Assembly: GCA_036898135.1 (NCBI GenBank) | Contig: CM072523.1 | Coordinates: 2,356,311 to 2,420,310, forward strand | Source: Oncomelania hupensis | Taxonomy: Eukaryota; Mollusca; Gastropoda; Littorinimorpha; Pomatiopsidae | DNA: 64,000 nucleotides | Direction: 5' to 3' | Part shown: piece by piece, positions 22,561-33,450 of the stretch | Layout of the letters: every line of letters starts with the position of its first letter | Numbering within the stretch: the stretch's first letter is position 1 | Translations under genes and position numbers: made by a program | Notes under the pieces: model-generated | What the model saw: only the letters and a program-made list of their open reading frames with translations | Database searches by the model: none | Told to the model about the DNA's origin: nothing

Positions 22561-25170
22561 CCACTCACGCTATTCATCCATCCAATCCAGTTTTTCCATT
22601 CAACCAACTACCTCACCTTCCATCTTCCTATACAACGATCTACCCAATCATCTAGCCAGCCATTCAACCAACTACCCCACCTTCCATCTTCCTATACAAC
22701 GATCTACCCAATCATCTAGCCAGCCATTCAACCAACTATCCCACCTTCCATCTTCCTATACAACGATCTACCCAATCATCTAGCCAGCCATTCAACCACC
22801 TACTCCATCTTCCATCTTATTATACAACGATCTACCCAATCATCTAGCCAGCCATTCAACCAACTACCCCACCTTCCATCTTCCTATACAACGATCTACC
22901 CAATCATCTAGCCAGCCATTCAAACCACCTACTCCATCTTCCATCTTATTATACAACGATCTACCCAATCATCTAGCCAGCCATTCAACCAACTACCCCA
23001 CCTTCCATCTTCCTATACAACGATCTACCCAATCATCTAGCCAGCCATTCAACCACCTACTCCATCTTCCATCTTATTATACAACGATCTACCCAATCAT
23101 CTAGCCAGCCATTCAACCAACTACCCCACCTTCCATCTTCCTATACAACGATCTACCCAATCATCTAGCCAGCCATTCAACCACCTACTCCATCTTCCAT
23201 CTTATTATACAACGATCTACCCAATCATCTAGCCAGCCATTCAACCAACTACCCCACCTTCCATCTTCCTATACAACGATCTTTCCAATCATCTAGCCAG
23301 CCATTCAACCAACAACCCCACCTTCCGTCTTCCTATACAACGATCTACCCAATCATCTAGTCAGCCATTCAACCAACTACCCCACCTTCCATCTTCCTAT
23401 ACAACGATCTACCCAATCATCTAGCCAGCCATCCACTGACCTTTGCACCAGTCGAGGTTGTGTAAATCGGATAAAGTTCTCCATGGTGATGCCCACGACG
23501 AACCAGACAGACAGACAGCCGCACACGTAGGTCAGGAACACTGTAATCTGACACACCCCCGGGGTGGTGAACAGAGGTACCCGGATTCTGCCACAGATAA
23601 CAGATACTTGATCAGAGATAAAGATACGTATGAAAGACAACCTCCACGGGACGCCAAGAACGGCTCTGCATGGATTCCACATTGTAATTTGGATGCACAT
23701 AAAAAAGCAATATGTTACTGTAGCCGTTCGGTCTTTGAGGAGAGAGAGAGGACTTTGAAAACTTTCTTTTCTCTGGGCCAGCTTAATGAGGGAGATGCTC
23801 TCCTCTTTTTCCGTCATTGCTGTACCTTCCCCGGCCCAAATCAAAAGCCAGGTACCCCTTCACAGCTGGGTGGACTGTTGGACGTTGTGCGGTTGTTATA
23901 TCGTTTATGTGTGTGTTCGCTAGCTGCCTTTCCAAGTATTGTCACCCCATCCAAGTATTATCACCCCATCCAAGTATACCCATTAACCGTGCGCTACGTG
24001 TTGCTTAACCAACCATTTCTACCGTGTGCTTCAACCACCACGCTGCCACGCCACTGTACAGGGTATACATAAACAGAGATAAAATAACAGATACAAGATA
24101 ACAGACGCAAGATACAAGACAACAAGTGCAAGATACCAGATACAATGTAACAGACGCAAGATACCACATGAAGTACAAGATAACATATAACAATATAAAA
24201 GACGCAAGATACCACATGAAGTACAAGATAACATACAATATAACAGACGTGAAGTACAAGATAACAGATACAATATAACAGACGCAAGATACCACATGAA
24301 GTACAAGATAACAGATACAATATAACAGACGCAAAATACCACGTGAAGTACAATATAACAGACGCAAGATACCACGTGAAGTACAAGATAACAGATACAA
24401 TATAACAGACGCAAGATACCACATGAAGTACAAGATAACAGATGCAATATAACAGACGCAAGATACCACATGAAGTACAAGATAACAGATACAATATAAC
24501 AGACGCAAGATACCACATGAAGTACAAGATAACAGATACAATATAACAGACGCAAGATACCACATGAAGTACAAGATAACAGATACAATATAACAGACGC
24601 AAGATACCACAAGAAATACAAGATAACAGATACAATATAACAGACGCAAGATACCACATGAAGTACAAGATAACAGATACAATATAACAGACGCAAGATA
24701 CCACAAGAAATACAAGATAACAGATACAATATAACAGACGCAAGATACCACATGAAGTACAAAATAACAGATACAATGTAACAGACGCAAGATACCACAT
24801 GAAGTACAAGATAACAGATACAATATAACAGACGCAAGATACCACGTGAAGTACAAGATAACATATACAATATAACAGACGCAAGATACCACATGAAGTA
24901 CAAGATGACAGATACAATATAACATACGCAAGATACCACATGAAGTACAAGATAACAGATACAAGGTAAACTAATTAACCCATCTATAGTTGTTCTCAGG
25001 GTATTTACAAGGAAACGGGCGACATTTGCGCGGGGGATAACCCTGTCAAATGTGGGCCCTAATGACGATATGGGATGTAAACAAGGGTGAAGGAACGTCA
25101 CTGTCAGTCCAACAGTGAGCGGAGAACATGTAATAACAACAACCATAATGATGATGATGATGATGATGAA

Positions 25171-25203
<33 letters not shown>

Positions 25204-25264
25204 AATGATGATGATGATAATAATAATAATGATGATGATGATGATGATGATGAAGATGATGATG

Positions 25265-25295
<31 letters not shown>

Positions 25296-25298
25296 GCC

Positions 25299-25394
<96 letters not shown>

Positions 25395-25463
25395 GAAGAA
25401 TAATAAGAATAATAATAAGAATAATGAGAACAAGAAGAAGAAGAAGAATGATAATAATAATAA

Positions 25464-25494
<31 letters not shown>

Positions 25495-26006
25495 AAGAAG
25501 AAGAAGAAGAAGAAGAAGAAGAAGAAGAAGAAGAAGAAGAAGAAGAAGAAGAAGAAGAAGAAGAAGATTTTATATAAACTGAGCTCAAAACGCATGTTAT
25601 AATACAAATATACTTGGTATACAACTGAAAAATGTTTATATAAGTTCAAAGGTGAATCCATTAAGAATTGACGACCATCTCACCTGTACAGCCAGACGAT
25701 GAAGGTGGAGATGAGAAAGAAGATGTCGTTGACGCACTTGGAGGCCAGGTGGAAGCAGCAGGACGTTCTGTTGAGGCTGGGGCTAAGAAAGGTCCCTGCA
25801 GCTAGCACGTTGCCGACGATCCCCAACATGCAGATGAACGGCAGGATCACCGTCTGCAGTCTCCTCATGAACACGTAGCCAGGACTGCTGTCGGGATCGT
25901 AGAATGACGTCATGGAGGACGCGTTGTTGTCTGACGTCACATCCGGTGTCATGGTGGTGGTCGTGCTGGCGTTGGTGGTTGTGTAGCGAGCAAAACCGTA
26001 CTCCAT
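17782..26006 (-). CDS. Class A (rhodopsin-like) peptide-type G-protein-coupled receptor, five exons
   Basis: Minus-strand exons 26006-25684, 23587-23441, 21208-21052, 20566-20309 and 18114-17782 join in frame to 405 codons plus TAA. The N-terminus is Thr/Ser-rich with NAS sequons and no signal peptide. Seven hydrophobic helices are visible: TM1 with GIVGNVLA, TM2 in exon 1, TM3 with CQITVFLTYVCGC, TM4 in exon 3, TM5 and TM6 in exon 4, TM7 with NCLLYFIFG in exon 5. The TM3 Cys (GVCQI) and loop-2 Cys (LRHCVSL) can form the standard disulfide. Basic loop 3 (WERKKRLRKG...VQKKRL) fits G-protein coupling. Oddities: the DRY motif reads ENF and NPxxY reads NCLLY. The receptor belongs in the plasma membrane. 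The ligand cannot be told, but a neuropeptide is likely. ATG is in good context (GACATGG). Confidence 0.9.
18283..18378 (+). mobile_element. SINE-A left half, split by a LINE
   Basis: GTCCTAGACGGGCGAATGCC to CATTGTACTTGG. The same SINE resumes at about 19391 (ATTGTACTTAGTCGTCTGTG) and ends near 19530. Confidence 0.82.
18378..19390 (-). mobile_element. LINE 3' end with RNase H domain, inserted in SINE-A
   Basis: The minus strand encodes an RNase H fold with its four acidic residues in separate broken frames: YTDGS, TAELIAILMAL, VDSL and FCWIPSHCGFLYNDWADHAA. The 3' end is a (CCAA)n tail at the left edge. ATTGTACTTRG flanks both sides. Stops and frameshifts make it dead. Same family as 33451-36175. 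Confidence 0.82.
19391..19530 (+). mobile_element. SINE-A right half
   Basis: Contains GCGTCAGACTATGCGCCCAA, TTAGATCCTGTATCGGCCAG and GGAAAAGCGATATACACGAA. Confidence 0.85.
19541..20137. mobile_element. hAT-like MITE, 597 bp
   Basis: Ends TAGGGCTGGG and CCCAGCTCTA, with subterminal ACCGATAC/GTATCGGT-type inverted blocks, flanked by ACTACTAC on both sides (19533-19540, 20138-20145). 8-bp duplications fit the hAT superfamily. The flank is an ACT microsatellite, so the duplication is weaker evidence. Confidence 0.7.
20138..20260. repeat. ACT/ATC microsatellite
   Basis: Interrupted (ACT)n followed by (ATC)n, 50 bp before the GPCR exon 4 donor side. Confidence 0.93.
20309..20566 (-). CDS. GPCR exon 4 (TM5, loop 3, TM6)
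   Basis: The acceptor is CTCACAG|GCG and the donor TTCAG|GTGGGT (phase 0). TM5 is TLVVPSVLMIVLIAAIVF and TM6 TTFLFVISLIFLALNLPSH, with a basic loop between. Confidence 0.9.
21052..21208 (-). CDS. GPCR exon 3 (TM4, second extracellular loop)
   Basis: The acceptor is GTCACAG|G and the donor GTACAG|GTAATA (phase 0). Encodes YCNVATAKRLVAGVTIST and the loop with LRHCVSLQHF, containing the conserved Cys. Confidence 0.88.
21542..21774. mobile_element. Fully palindromic 233-bp MITE in GPCR intron
   Basis: Starts CACAGGCGCTTGTATC and ends with the exact inverse. Inside, the block GCCTATGCCTGTGACGCGTC TCCATTTGG occurs twice direct then twice inverted. CACCTAAC is duplicated perfectly at 21534-21541 and 21775-21782, indicating an 8-bp (hAT-type) target duplication. 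Confidence 0.9.
21945..22182 (+). mobile_element. tRNA-headed SINE-B, copy 1
   Basis: The head GCCGTAGCTCAAGTGGTACA has a D-arm-like A box, and GGTTCGAATCCC is a B box. The body TGATTGCTCTGGTGGTTCA and tail TTAAACCTCAATGTTCATTC are shared with 27435-27677. Not a functional tRNA, as the anticodon arm is broken. Confidence 0.88.
22514..22560. repeat. CA microsatellite
   Basis: About 23 CA units. Confidence 0.97.
22615..23435. repeat. 64-bp minisatellite next to GPCR exon 2 donor
   Basis: Unit contains CTATACAACGATCTACCCAA and TCATCTAGCCAGCCATTCAA. About 12-13 copies, alternating two variants (CCCCACCTTCC and TCCATCTTCC). The last copy runs to within a dozen bases of the splice donor at 23440. 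Confidence 0.95.
23441..23587 (-). CDS. GPCR exon 2 (TM3)
   Basis: The acceptor is TGTGGCAG|A and the donor AAAG|GTCAGTGG (phase 2). TM3 ends ITMENFIRFTQP, where the family usually has DRY. The flanking minisatellite reaches to about 12 bp from this donor. Confidence 0.88.
24095..24965. repeat. 47-bp minisatellite in GPCR intron 1
   Basis: Unit contains GCAAGATACCACATGAAGTA and CAAGATAACAGATACAATAT. About 18 copies, some with deletions at 24180-24360. All three minus frames stay largely open because the unit lacks stops, which is not coding evidence. Confidence 0.95.
25149..25567. repeat. Compound GAT/AAT/GAA microsatellite
   Basis: (GAT)n, (AAT)n and (GAA)n in sequence, 418 bp, ending 117 bp from the GPCR exon 1 boundary. 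Confidence 0.97.
25684..26006 (-). CDS. GPCR exon 1 (N-terminus, TM1, TM2)
   Basis: Starts ATGGAGTACGG. TM1 is LQTVILPFICMLGIVGNVLA and TM2 FHLASKCVNDIFFLISTFIV. The donor is TACAG|GTGAGA (phase 2). Confidence 0.9.
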
Positions 26007-27180
26007 GTCGTTGCTGATCCGGCAAGCTTACAACACGATGTTCTTTTCTTTTAGCACTACACCGGTGAAGGCAAGAAGACCCGACTCTAGGTCACTGAAG
26101 GATAATAGATGGACAAAAAGCCAGCACACACAATAGGCAAACCACAATTCTGCCAACGTAATGTCTGGCTGTCATCGACGCAATTTCCTTCTTTACAAAA
26201 TAAGATTCACAGGCGGGCTAAAATCTGTCAGCAACAGATACTCTTCCATTTAACTTTGTGCCACATCTCCGAGAATCAATACACAGAATTACAAGGCTAA
26301 ACAAATTCAACAGTTCCATAGGCGTTGCTAACGGACAACACGTTTTGTCTCTCCTTAGATTTGGTTTGTATACACCTTGGTAACCTTTTGTCCAATCCTC
26401 AATCGTTTTAACAGAAGCAAGTTCCATAAACACGGCGCCTAGGTGTTACGTAATTATCACTGAATTTGTGACCACTGGCCCTGCAGTTTTGAAATGCTGA
26501 TGCGTGCAATTCAACACACAAAAATACACAGCAAAATGTTTTTCCTAAGTGTTCATTTTGTTAGAATTGTTTCCGCCAGACGTTGACAACATTGTGGTGT
26601 TGTTGGTGTTGGTGGTGGTGATGAAGGTGGATAATAGTAAGGGTGTCTGGTCCTTACAGTCTATGTATTCACAAACCTGACAATAAAGCGCATCAAAACC
26701 CAAAAAGTTTATTTTTTTTAAAAAACCACATTGAATGTCATTTATAAATTCGAATAGAGAAAAAGAGAAGGGGAGAGAGAGACAGCACCAGAGACAGAGA
26801 CAGACAAAGAGATACAGACAGAGGAACAGACAGACCGAGGGACAATCAGACAGAGGGACAGACACAAGAGACAAAGAGAGATATAAAGACAGACAGTCAG
26901 ACAGACAGACGGAGAAAGAGAGAGTGCCATTGGTCTGTGGATGCAATGTTGATACTTTGTTCTAGCGCTTGTACTGCTCAATGAATTAAACAAAAAAGTG
27001 GCTTACTGAGGACGACGAACGATTCTAGCGTCTGAGTTGTACTTTGGATTAAAAACTGTTCTGAGCGGGAATATATCGTCCGTTCCGAGGCATGTTGTCA
27101 TGATCTCGTACCATATACGCAAGGGGAGACCACTATCATTTAACCTTATTTTCTAAATTACCGAACCTTAACCTCAAATA
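26007..27180. other. GPCR upstream region, no gene seen
   Basis: Would hold the GPCR promoter and 5' UTR. No TATA or other firm signal could be assigned. A purine-rich GACAGA array lies at 26757-26925. Confidence 0.4.
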
Positions 27181-27186
27181 TAGTCT

Positions 27187-27333
27187 ATCACGGAAAAATG
27201 CACATCACTCTCAAATCACCAAGCAATGTAAATGTATCACGGACAAATGCACATCACTCTCAAATCACCAAGCAATGTAAATGTATCAAGGACAAATGCA
27301 TATCACTCTCAAATCACCAAGCAATGTAAATGT
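27187..27333. repeat. 49-bp tandem, three copies
   Basis: Unit contains ATGCACATCACTCTCAAATC and ACCAAGCAATGTAAATGT. Confidence 0.92.
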
Positions 27334-27434
27334 TTCAAGAACGCAGTACTCTCAAACAGCTACCACCGCCAACATCACCACCATGATCGTCATCATCATC
27401 ATCATCATCATCGTCGACATCATCATCGTCATCA

Positions 27435-27677
27435 TGACCCACCGCCGTAGGTCAAGTGGTAGAGCGTTCGCCTGGCACACCGATGACCCAGGTTCGAATC
27501 CCGTAGTGGGCGATATTTTAATAAAGTGGCCATTTTCACTGTCCAATTGAGCAGTATGATTGCTCTGGTGGTTCAGTGTTGATCCAGGTCCCTACCCCTC
27601 TTTCCCTGGGATGGTTATCCCCGTCTGCCATATCGCCAATGGTGGGTGTAGACCTTAAACCTCAATGTTCATTCATC
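27435..27677 (+). mobile_element. tRNA-headed SINE-B, copy 2
   Basis: Same head (A box TAGGTCAAGTGG, B box GGTTCGAATCCC), body and TTAAACCTCAATGTTCATTC tail as 21945-22182. Inserted in ATC microsatellite. Confidence 0.88.
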
Positions 27678-28037
27678 CGGCATCATCATCTTCATCATTA
27701 TCATCATCTTCTTCGTCATCATCGCCACCACCAGCATCATCAAACCTTCTTAACGAATTATTGAAGTCAGGTAAGTAAAAGGCAGTTATGCTCGTGTTTA
27801 GAGATAAGCTTGCATTACGTTATATATAGCTATCGCATATTGCATATCGCCTCGCCTGTTTTGGTCAGCATAGCGGTAATACTGGGAGTGAATAATGTAA
27901 TGACAGCTTTGTATTTCTTTACTGGTTCTCCAACAGCCACACACACACAACCTTTTGAACGATCACCTCGGTCCTAGAAGATGAAGTAGGAGGGGAAAGG
28001 GAAGGTGGAGAAAAAAAGAAGAAGAAGGAAAGGACAA

Positions 28038-28151
28038 GAAGAAGAAGAAGAAGAAGAAGAAGAAGAAGAAGAAGAAGAAGAAGAAGAAGAAGAAGAGAAA
28101 AAAGAATGGCAAGGATAAAAAGAAGAAGAAGAAGAAGAAGAAGAAGAAGAA

Positions 28152-28221
<70 letters not shown>

Positions 28222-28222
28222 G
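28038..28222. repeat. GAA and GAT microsatellite
   Basis: (GAA)n 28038-28152 with breaks, (GAT)n 28153-28220, then (GATT)n leading into repeat-R. Confidence 0.95.
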
Positions 28223-28412
28223 ATTGATTGATTGATGCTTTAGGTCCAGCGGACTCTTCCGAGCCAAATCAGGACCGGACAACCCCCAATCCGCATAAAA
28301 GATCTGCCGAAACAACCCTAGTGGGAAAATTGAATGCCCTCCGCCGGCCAGTCACTTTACAATAAAGACATCCCACGCAGGGGACGGCTGAGGCTTTACC
28401 CCAACTACTCGA
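28218..28412 (-). mobile_element. Repeat-R 3' piece
   Basis: GTCCAGCGGACTCTTCCGAG to TTTACCCCAACTACTCGAA, directly between two GAT arrays. Matches 53125-53305. Confidence 0.8.
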
Positions 28413-28444
<32 letters not shown>

Positions 28445-28450
28445 GATGAC

Positions 28451-28528
<78 letters not shown>

Positions 28529-28713
28529 GAAGAAGAGAATGAAAAGGATAAAAAGAAGAAGAAGAATGAGAAGAAGAAGAAGAAGAAGAAGAAGAAGAAG
28601 AAGAAGAAGAAGAAGAAGAAGAAGAAGAAGAAGAAGAAGAAGAAGAGAATGAAAAGGATAAAAAGAAAAAGAAGAAGAAGAAGAAGAAGAAGAAGAAGAA
28701 GAAGAAGAAGAAG
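28413..28713. repeat. GAT then GAA microsatellite
   Basis: (GAT)n 28413-28526 and (GAA)n to 28713 with AAAAGGATAAAA breaks. Confidence 0.97.
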
Positions 28714-28723
28714 ACTACTGTGG

Positions 28724-31700
28724 CACCCGGTACACATTGGTCGAACGCTACCAGAAGCATGTTTTACTTGTTGCCTCAACAGGCGATAAAGCATGCTCTC
28801 ATGCTTCATAGCACTGCTTCCTACACGCTTCAAGCGCTATAGTGACGGAAAAAGCGCAATTTCACTGTAATGTTGCTCTACAACACCGCTCTTTCCGTCT
28901 CAAAAACCCAATTGCCTTGTTGGATTCTTAAATTGCATGAAACCAAGTGAGGACACTATCCGGTGTCAACAAACGGTTCAAAAATATTGTCAAACGGTTC
29001 GTAAAAGACAATTGACCTAGAAACTAATACAGTTTGACCTAATTCGTCCCCTAGAGGAGACGAAACTTACATTTTTTTATTTTCATGAGTTCACTGCAGT
29101 GAAATTGCGCTTTTTCCGTGACTATAGAGCTTGAAGCGTATAGAAAGCAGTGCTCTGAAGCATGGGAGCATGCTTTATCGCCTGTTGAGGCGACTAAAAA
29201 CGCATGCTTCTATGGGGCGCCATGTGTCCATTAATTCTATGTGACCATTCTATACATCGAATAAATTCTATGCACATGGAAAGCATTCTATGCACACAAA
29301 AAGCATTCATTAGTTGAAATTCCATTTATAAAAAAAGAAACCAATATTGTAAGTCATAGAATAAAATTCTTTGTATAGAATAACATTCTATAATATAGTG
29401 TAAAATTCTATGTCCATAATAAAATTCTATGTATAGAATAACATTTTATAATAGAGAATAAGATTCTATGTATGTAATACAATTCTATATTATAGAATGC
29501 ACTTGTATGCATAGAACTATATTCTATAACATAGAAAGAATTCTATTACAAAGAATGAATTCTATAACATAGAATGAATTCTTTAACATAAAATAAATTG
29601 CATGACATAGAATTAATTCTATGTGCATAGAATAAATTGTATAACATAGAATGAATTCTATAATAAATAATGAATTCTATATGCATAGAATGAATTTTAT
29701 AGCATAGAATGAATTCTATGACATAGAATTCATTCTATTACAGAATGAATTCTATAGGCAAAGAATGAATAGTATAACATAGAATGAATAAGATTACATA
29801 GAATGAATTCTATGACATAGAATGAATTCTATAACATCGAATGAATTCTATAGCATAGAATGAATTCTATGACATAGAATTTATTCTATAGCATAGAATG
29901 AATTCTATGTTACAGAATGAATTCTATGTCATAGAATTCATTCTATGCTATAGAATTTATTCTATGTTATAGAATTCATTCTATGCTATAGAATAAATTC
30001 TATGTAATAGAATTCATTCTATGTCATAGAATTCATTCTATGTTATAGAATTCATTCTATGTCATAGAATTCATTCTATGTCATAGAATTCATTCTATGT
30101 TATACTATTCATTCTATGCTGTAGAATTCATTCTATGTCATAGAATTCATTCTATGTTATAGAATGCATTCTGAATGCATTCTATGTCATAGAATGCATT
30201 CTATGTCATAGAATGAAATCAATATAAAAACCTTTTTTAAATAGTAAAAACTGGGGCACTGTCAAGGTATAGAGAACATTTTGTATGGCATGGGACTGTA
30301 TTGCAGAGAGATACACATTGCCACATCCCATCACCACACCACATCACTCTACATCAATGGCTGACGTACGTTCCTAATGCTATTATGCTATCCATTTTAT
30401 TAACGGAAGGAACTATACATAAATGTGGGTGTTCTTACAAAGGGAGGCCAAATTCTCAACAGAGCTATTTAGCTGAAAATAGGTTATGGGGGGACGCCTG
30501 GGGTGAAATAGTTTTTTTGGCAATAATTATTATGTCTCAGAGTTGTATCGCAATATTCGACCTTTAATTATATTAATTATTGCTTTTTATGAGTGTACAG
30601 TACGGTTTTTTCTTCGGTATTGAGCAAAAAGAGCTGATTATTTAATTAGATTTTGTCACTATAAACCCTTACAGAACCTCAGCACATTGTAATGAAAAAG
30701 TTTGCACGCAGGGGCGGAGGAAGGGGGGGAGGGGAGGGTGTGACGTCAATTATTTTTATTGCTAAGCGATCTACTCACTACTTCGAAGTCGTCTACATCA
30801 AGAAACCTAAAGGCCCCGCCACACATGCCGATTGTGCAACGATTTTGTTTGCGATCCGATCCCAAATGCTACGAGATGACGTCAGAACTACTGCTTGCCT
30901 GCAGTCCGATTTGCAATCGACTCGGTATCGTGCGATTTGAGCCTGTTCTAATGTCTGAACGCTTGGCACGTCAGCCATTTCTTCAGTTCTCGCGCGCGTG
31001 CACATGTCCCTTTATTCCTTAAAGCCTCGTTTCACAAAGAATGACCTAGTTGCGCATAGAATGAACATTCTATAATATTATAGAATGCATTCTATGTTAA
31101 AGAATGCACATTCTATGTTAGAGAATGGATTCTATGTAATAGAATGAACATTCTATATTATAGAATGCATTCTATGTTAAAGAATGCACATTCTATGTTA
31201 TAGAATGGATTCTATGTTATAGAATGAACATTCTAAGTTATAGAATGGATTCTATGTTATAGAATGAACATTCTATGTTATAGAATGACCATTCTATGTT
31301 ATAGAATGAACATTCTATGTTATAGAATGGATCCTATGTTATAGAATGGATCCTATGTTATAGAATGAACATTCTATGTTATAGAATGAACATTCTATAA
31401 CATAGAATGCATTCTATGTGCACTAAATGTTAAAAAATAATTCTATGAAAATAGAATGTATTCAGTGTTGCGAATAAAATCCATTTTATGTTAAAAAAAG
31501 GTATTTTATGTCATACAATTCTTGCTGTGTTATACAATTAATTCTATATACATATAATTCATTTCACTCACATAAAATTAAAAAACACAACTAATAAATT
31601 GTAACGAAATTTAGAATTTAAAAAAAGATATTGTATGACACATCACCACATCGCATCATCACCACATCGATCACATCATCACATCACATCACTGCATCAC

Positions 31701-33167
31701 ATTGCTTCATCACCATCATCGTGAAAACGCACCACCACATAAAATCACATCACATCAACAAATCATCACATCACAGCAGCCGACATCACAGCAGCAGCAC
31801 ATCTTCACATTGCAGCAGACAGCACATATCATGGCATCAGTGAATCACATCACATAATCTAATCACCCCACCCCTCCCACCCATCACATTTGTGGTGCAG
31901 TGTGGTGTGATTTAGAGTGATGTAGTGTGGTGATGTGATGTGGTAATGTGTATGTATGTATCTGCAATACAGTTCTATTATGCCTTAAAAGGTAGTGAAT
32001 CAGACCACATCATCACATAACCTAATCACTCCACCACACCTACCCATCACATTTGTGGTGCAGTGTGATGTAGAGTGATGTGGTGTGGTGATGGGATGTG
32101 GCAATGTGTATATCTCTCTGCAATACAGTCCCATGCCATAAAAAATGTTCTCTATACCTCGACAGTGCCCCAGTTTTTACTATTTTTAAAAAAAAGTGTA
32201 TGTATTGATTTCATTCTATAACATAGAATGAAGTCTATGACATAGAATGAATCCTATGACATAGAATGAATTCTATAGCATAGAATAAATAGTATAACAT
32301 AGAATGAATAAGATGACATAGAATGAATTCTATGACATAGAATTTATTCTATAGCATAGAATGAATTCTATAGCATAGAATGAATTCTACGACATAGAAT
32401 TCATTCTGTAACATAGAATTCATTCTATGCTATAGAATTCATTCTATGTTATAGAATTTATTCTATGTCATAGAATTCATTCTATGTCATCTTATTCATT
32501 CTATGTTATACTATTCATTCTATGCCTATAGAATTCATTCTATGTCATAGAATGAATTCTATGTCATAGAATTCATTCTATAATATAAAATTCATTCTAT
32601 GCATATAGAATTCATTCTTTATTATAGAATTCATTCTATGTTATACAATTTATTATATGCACATAGAATTCATTTTATGTCATATAATTTATTTTATGTT
32701 AAAGAATTCATTCTATGTTATAGAATGAATTGTATGCACATAGAATAAATTCTATGTTATAGAATTCATTCTTTGTAATAGAATTCATTCTTTGTAATAG
32801 AATTCATTCTATGTTATAGAATATAATTCTATGCATACAAGTGCATTCTATAATATAGAATTGTATTACATACATAGAATCTTATTCTCTATTATAAAAT
32901 GTTATTATATACATAGAATTTTATTGTGGACATAGAATTTTACACTATATTATAGAATGTTATTCTATACAAAGAATTTTATTCTATGACTTACAATATT
33001 GGTTTCTTTTTTATAAATGGAATTTTAACTAATGAATGCTTTTTGTGTGCATAGAATGCTTTCTATGTGCATATAATTTATTCTATGTATAGAATAGTCA
33101 CATAGAATAAATGGACACATGGCGCCCCATATGCTTCTGGTAGCGTTCGACCAATGTGTATCGGGTG
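28724..33167. mobile_element. MITE-1 copy 2, split by a foldback element
   Basis: The left part 28724-29211 (start CACCCGGTACACATTGGTCG) and right part 33139-33167 (end CGACCAATGTGTATCGGGTG) rebuild a 517-bp MITE like 15984-16484. ACTGTGG flanks both sides (28717-28723, 33168-33174). Its central region is in the opposite orientation to copy 1. Confidence 0.88.
29212..33130. mobile_element. Giant foldback element, 3919 bp, inside MITE-1
   Basis: Ends ATGGGGCGCCATGTGTCCAT and its exact inverse, flanked by ATGCTTCT on both sides (29204-29211, 33131-33138). Arms of about 1.1 kb (29212-30357 and about 32065-33130) are inverted copies, made mostly of a short self-complementary motif (CATAGAATTCATTCTATG). 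The centre (30360-32060) holds a unique 600-bp stretch, a second ATAGAATG array (31050-31420) and CACATCA-rich sequence. No transposase domain was seen, so it is non-autonomous. The superfamily is uncertain. Confidence 0.88.
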
Positions 33168-33450
33168 ACTGTGGTCGATCGTTGCTCAAACTGACGGCAA
33201 AGCTTTGAAGTTCCGGCTTCTTTTCCTTGGTGTGTAAACAACCAACTGTGCAGTGCAATCTATACACAGTTCCCTGTAGTGCTGTTTATAGAACTAAGCA
33301 AATGAGTGTAAAGATTTATATAAAAATGGAACGTTTGAAAGATGCTAATTTTCTGGTTTAATCTTAATTTTCCGGTGGGTGCAACACTGACTGTGAATGT
33401 AAAAAGGATAGGTGATGCAGATAATTATGTGTGAACATTAGTTCATTCAA

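Noticed and set aside
24005..25146. Minus-strand open frames over 300 residues
   Set aside because: Stop-free 47-bp minisatellite in GPCR intron 1, open in several frames at once, so not coding.
25087..25661. Poly-Asn/Lys/Leu/Ser open frames
   Set aside because: Compound trinucleotide microsatellite. All frames are open on both strands.
28269..28833. Poly-Asp/Lys and poly-Ser open frames
   Set aside because: Trinucleotide repeats between repeat-R and MITE-1, with no splice context.
30301..30567. 88-codon frame in the foldback centre as its transposase
   Set aside because: No catalytic motif. It begins in a CACATCA repeat, and the composition is not convincing.
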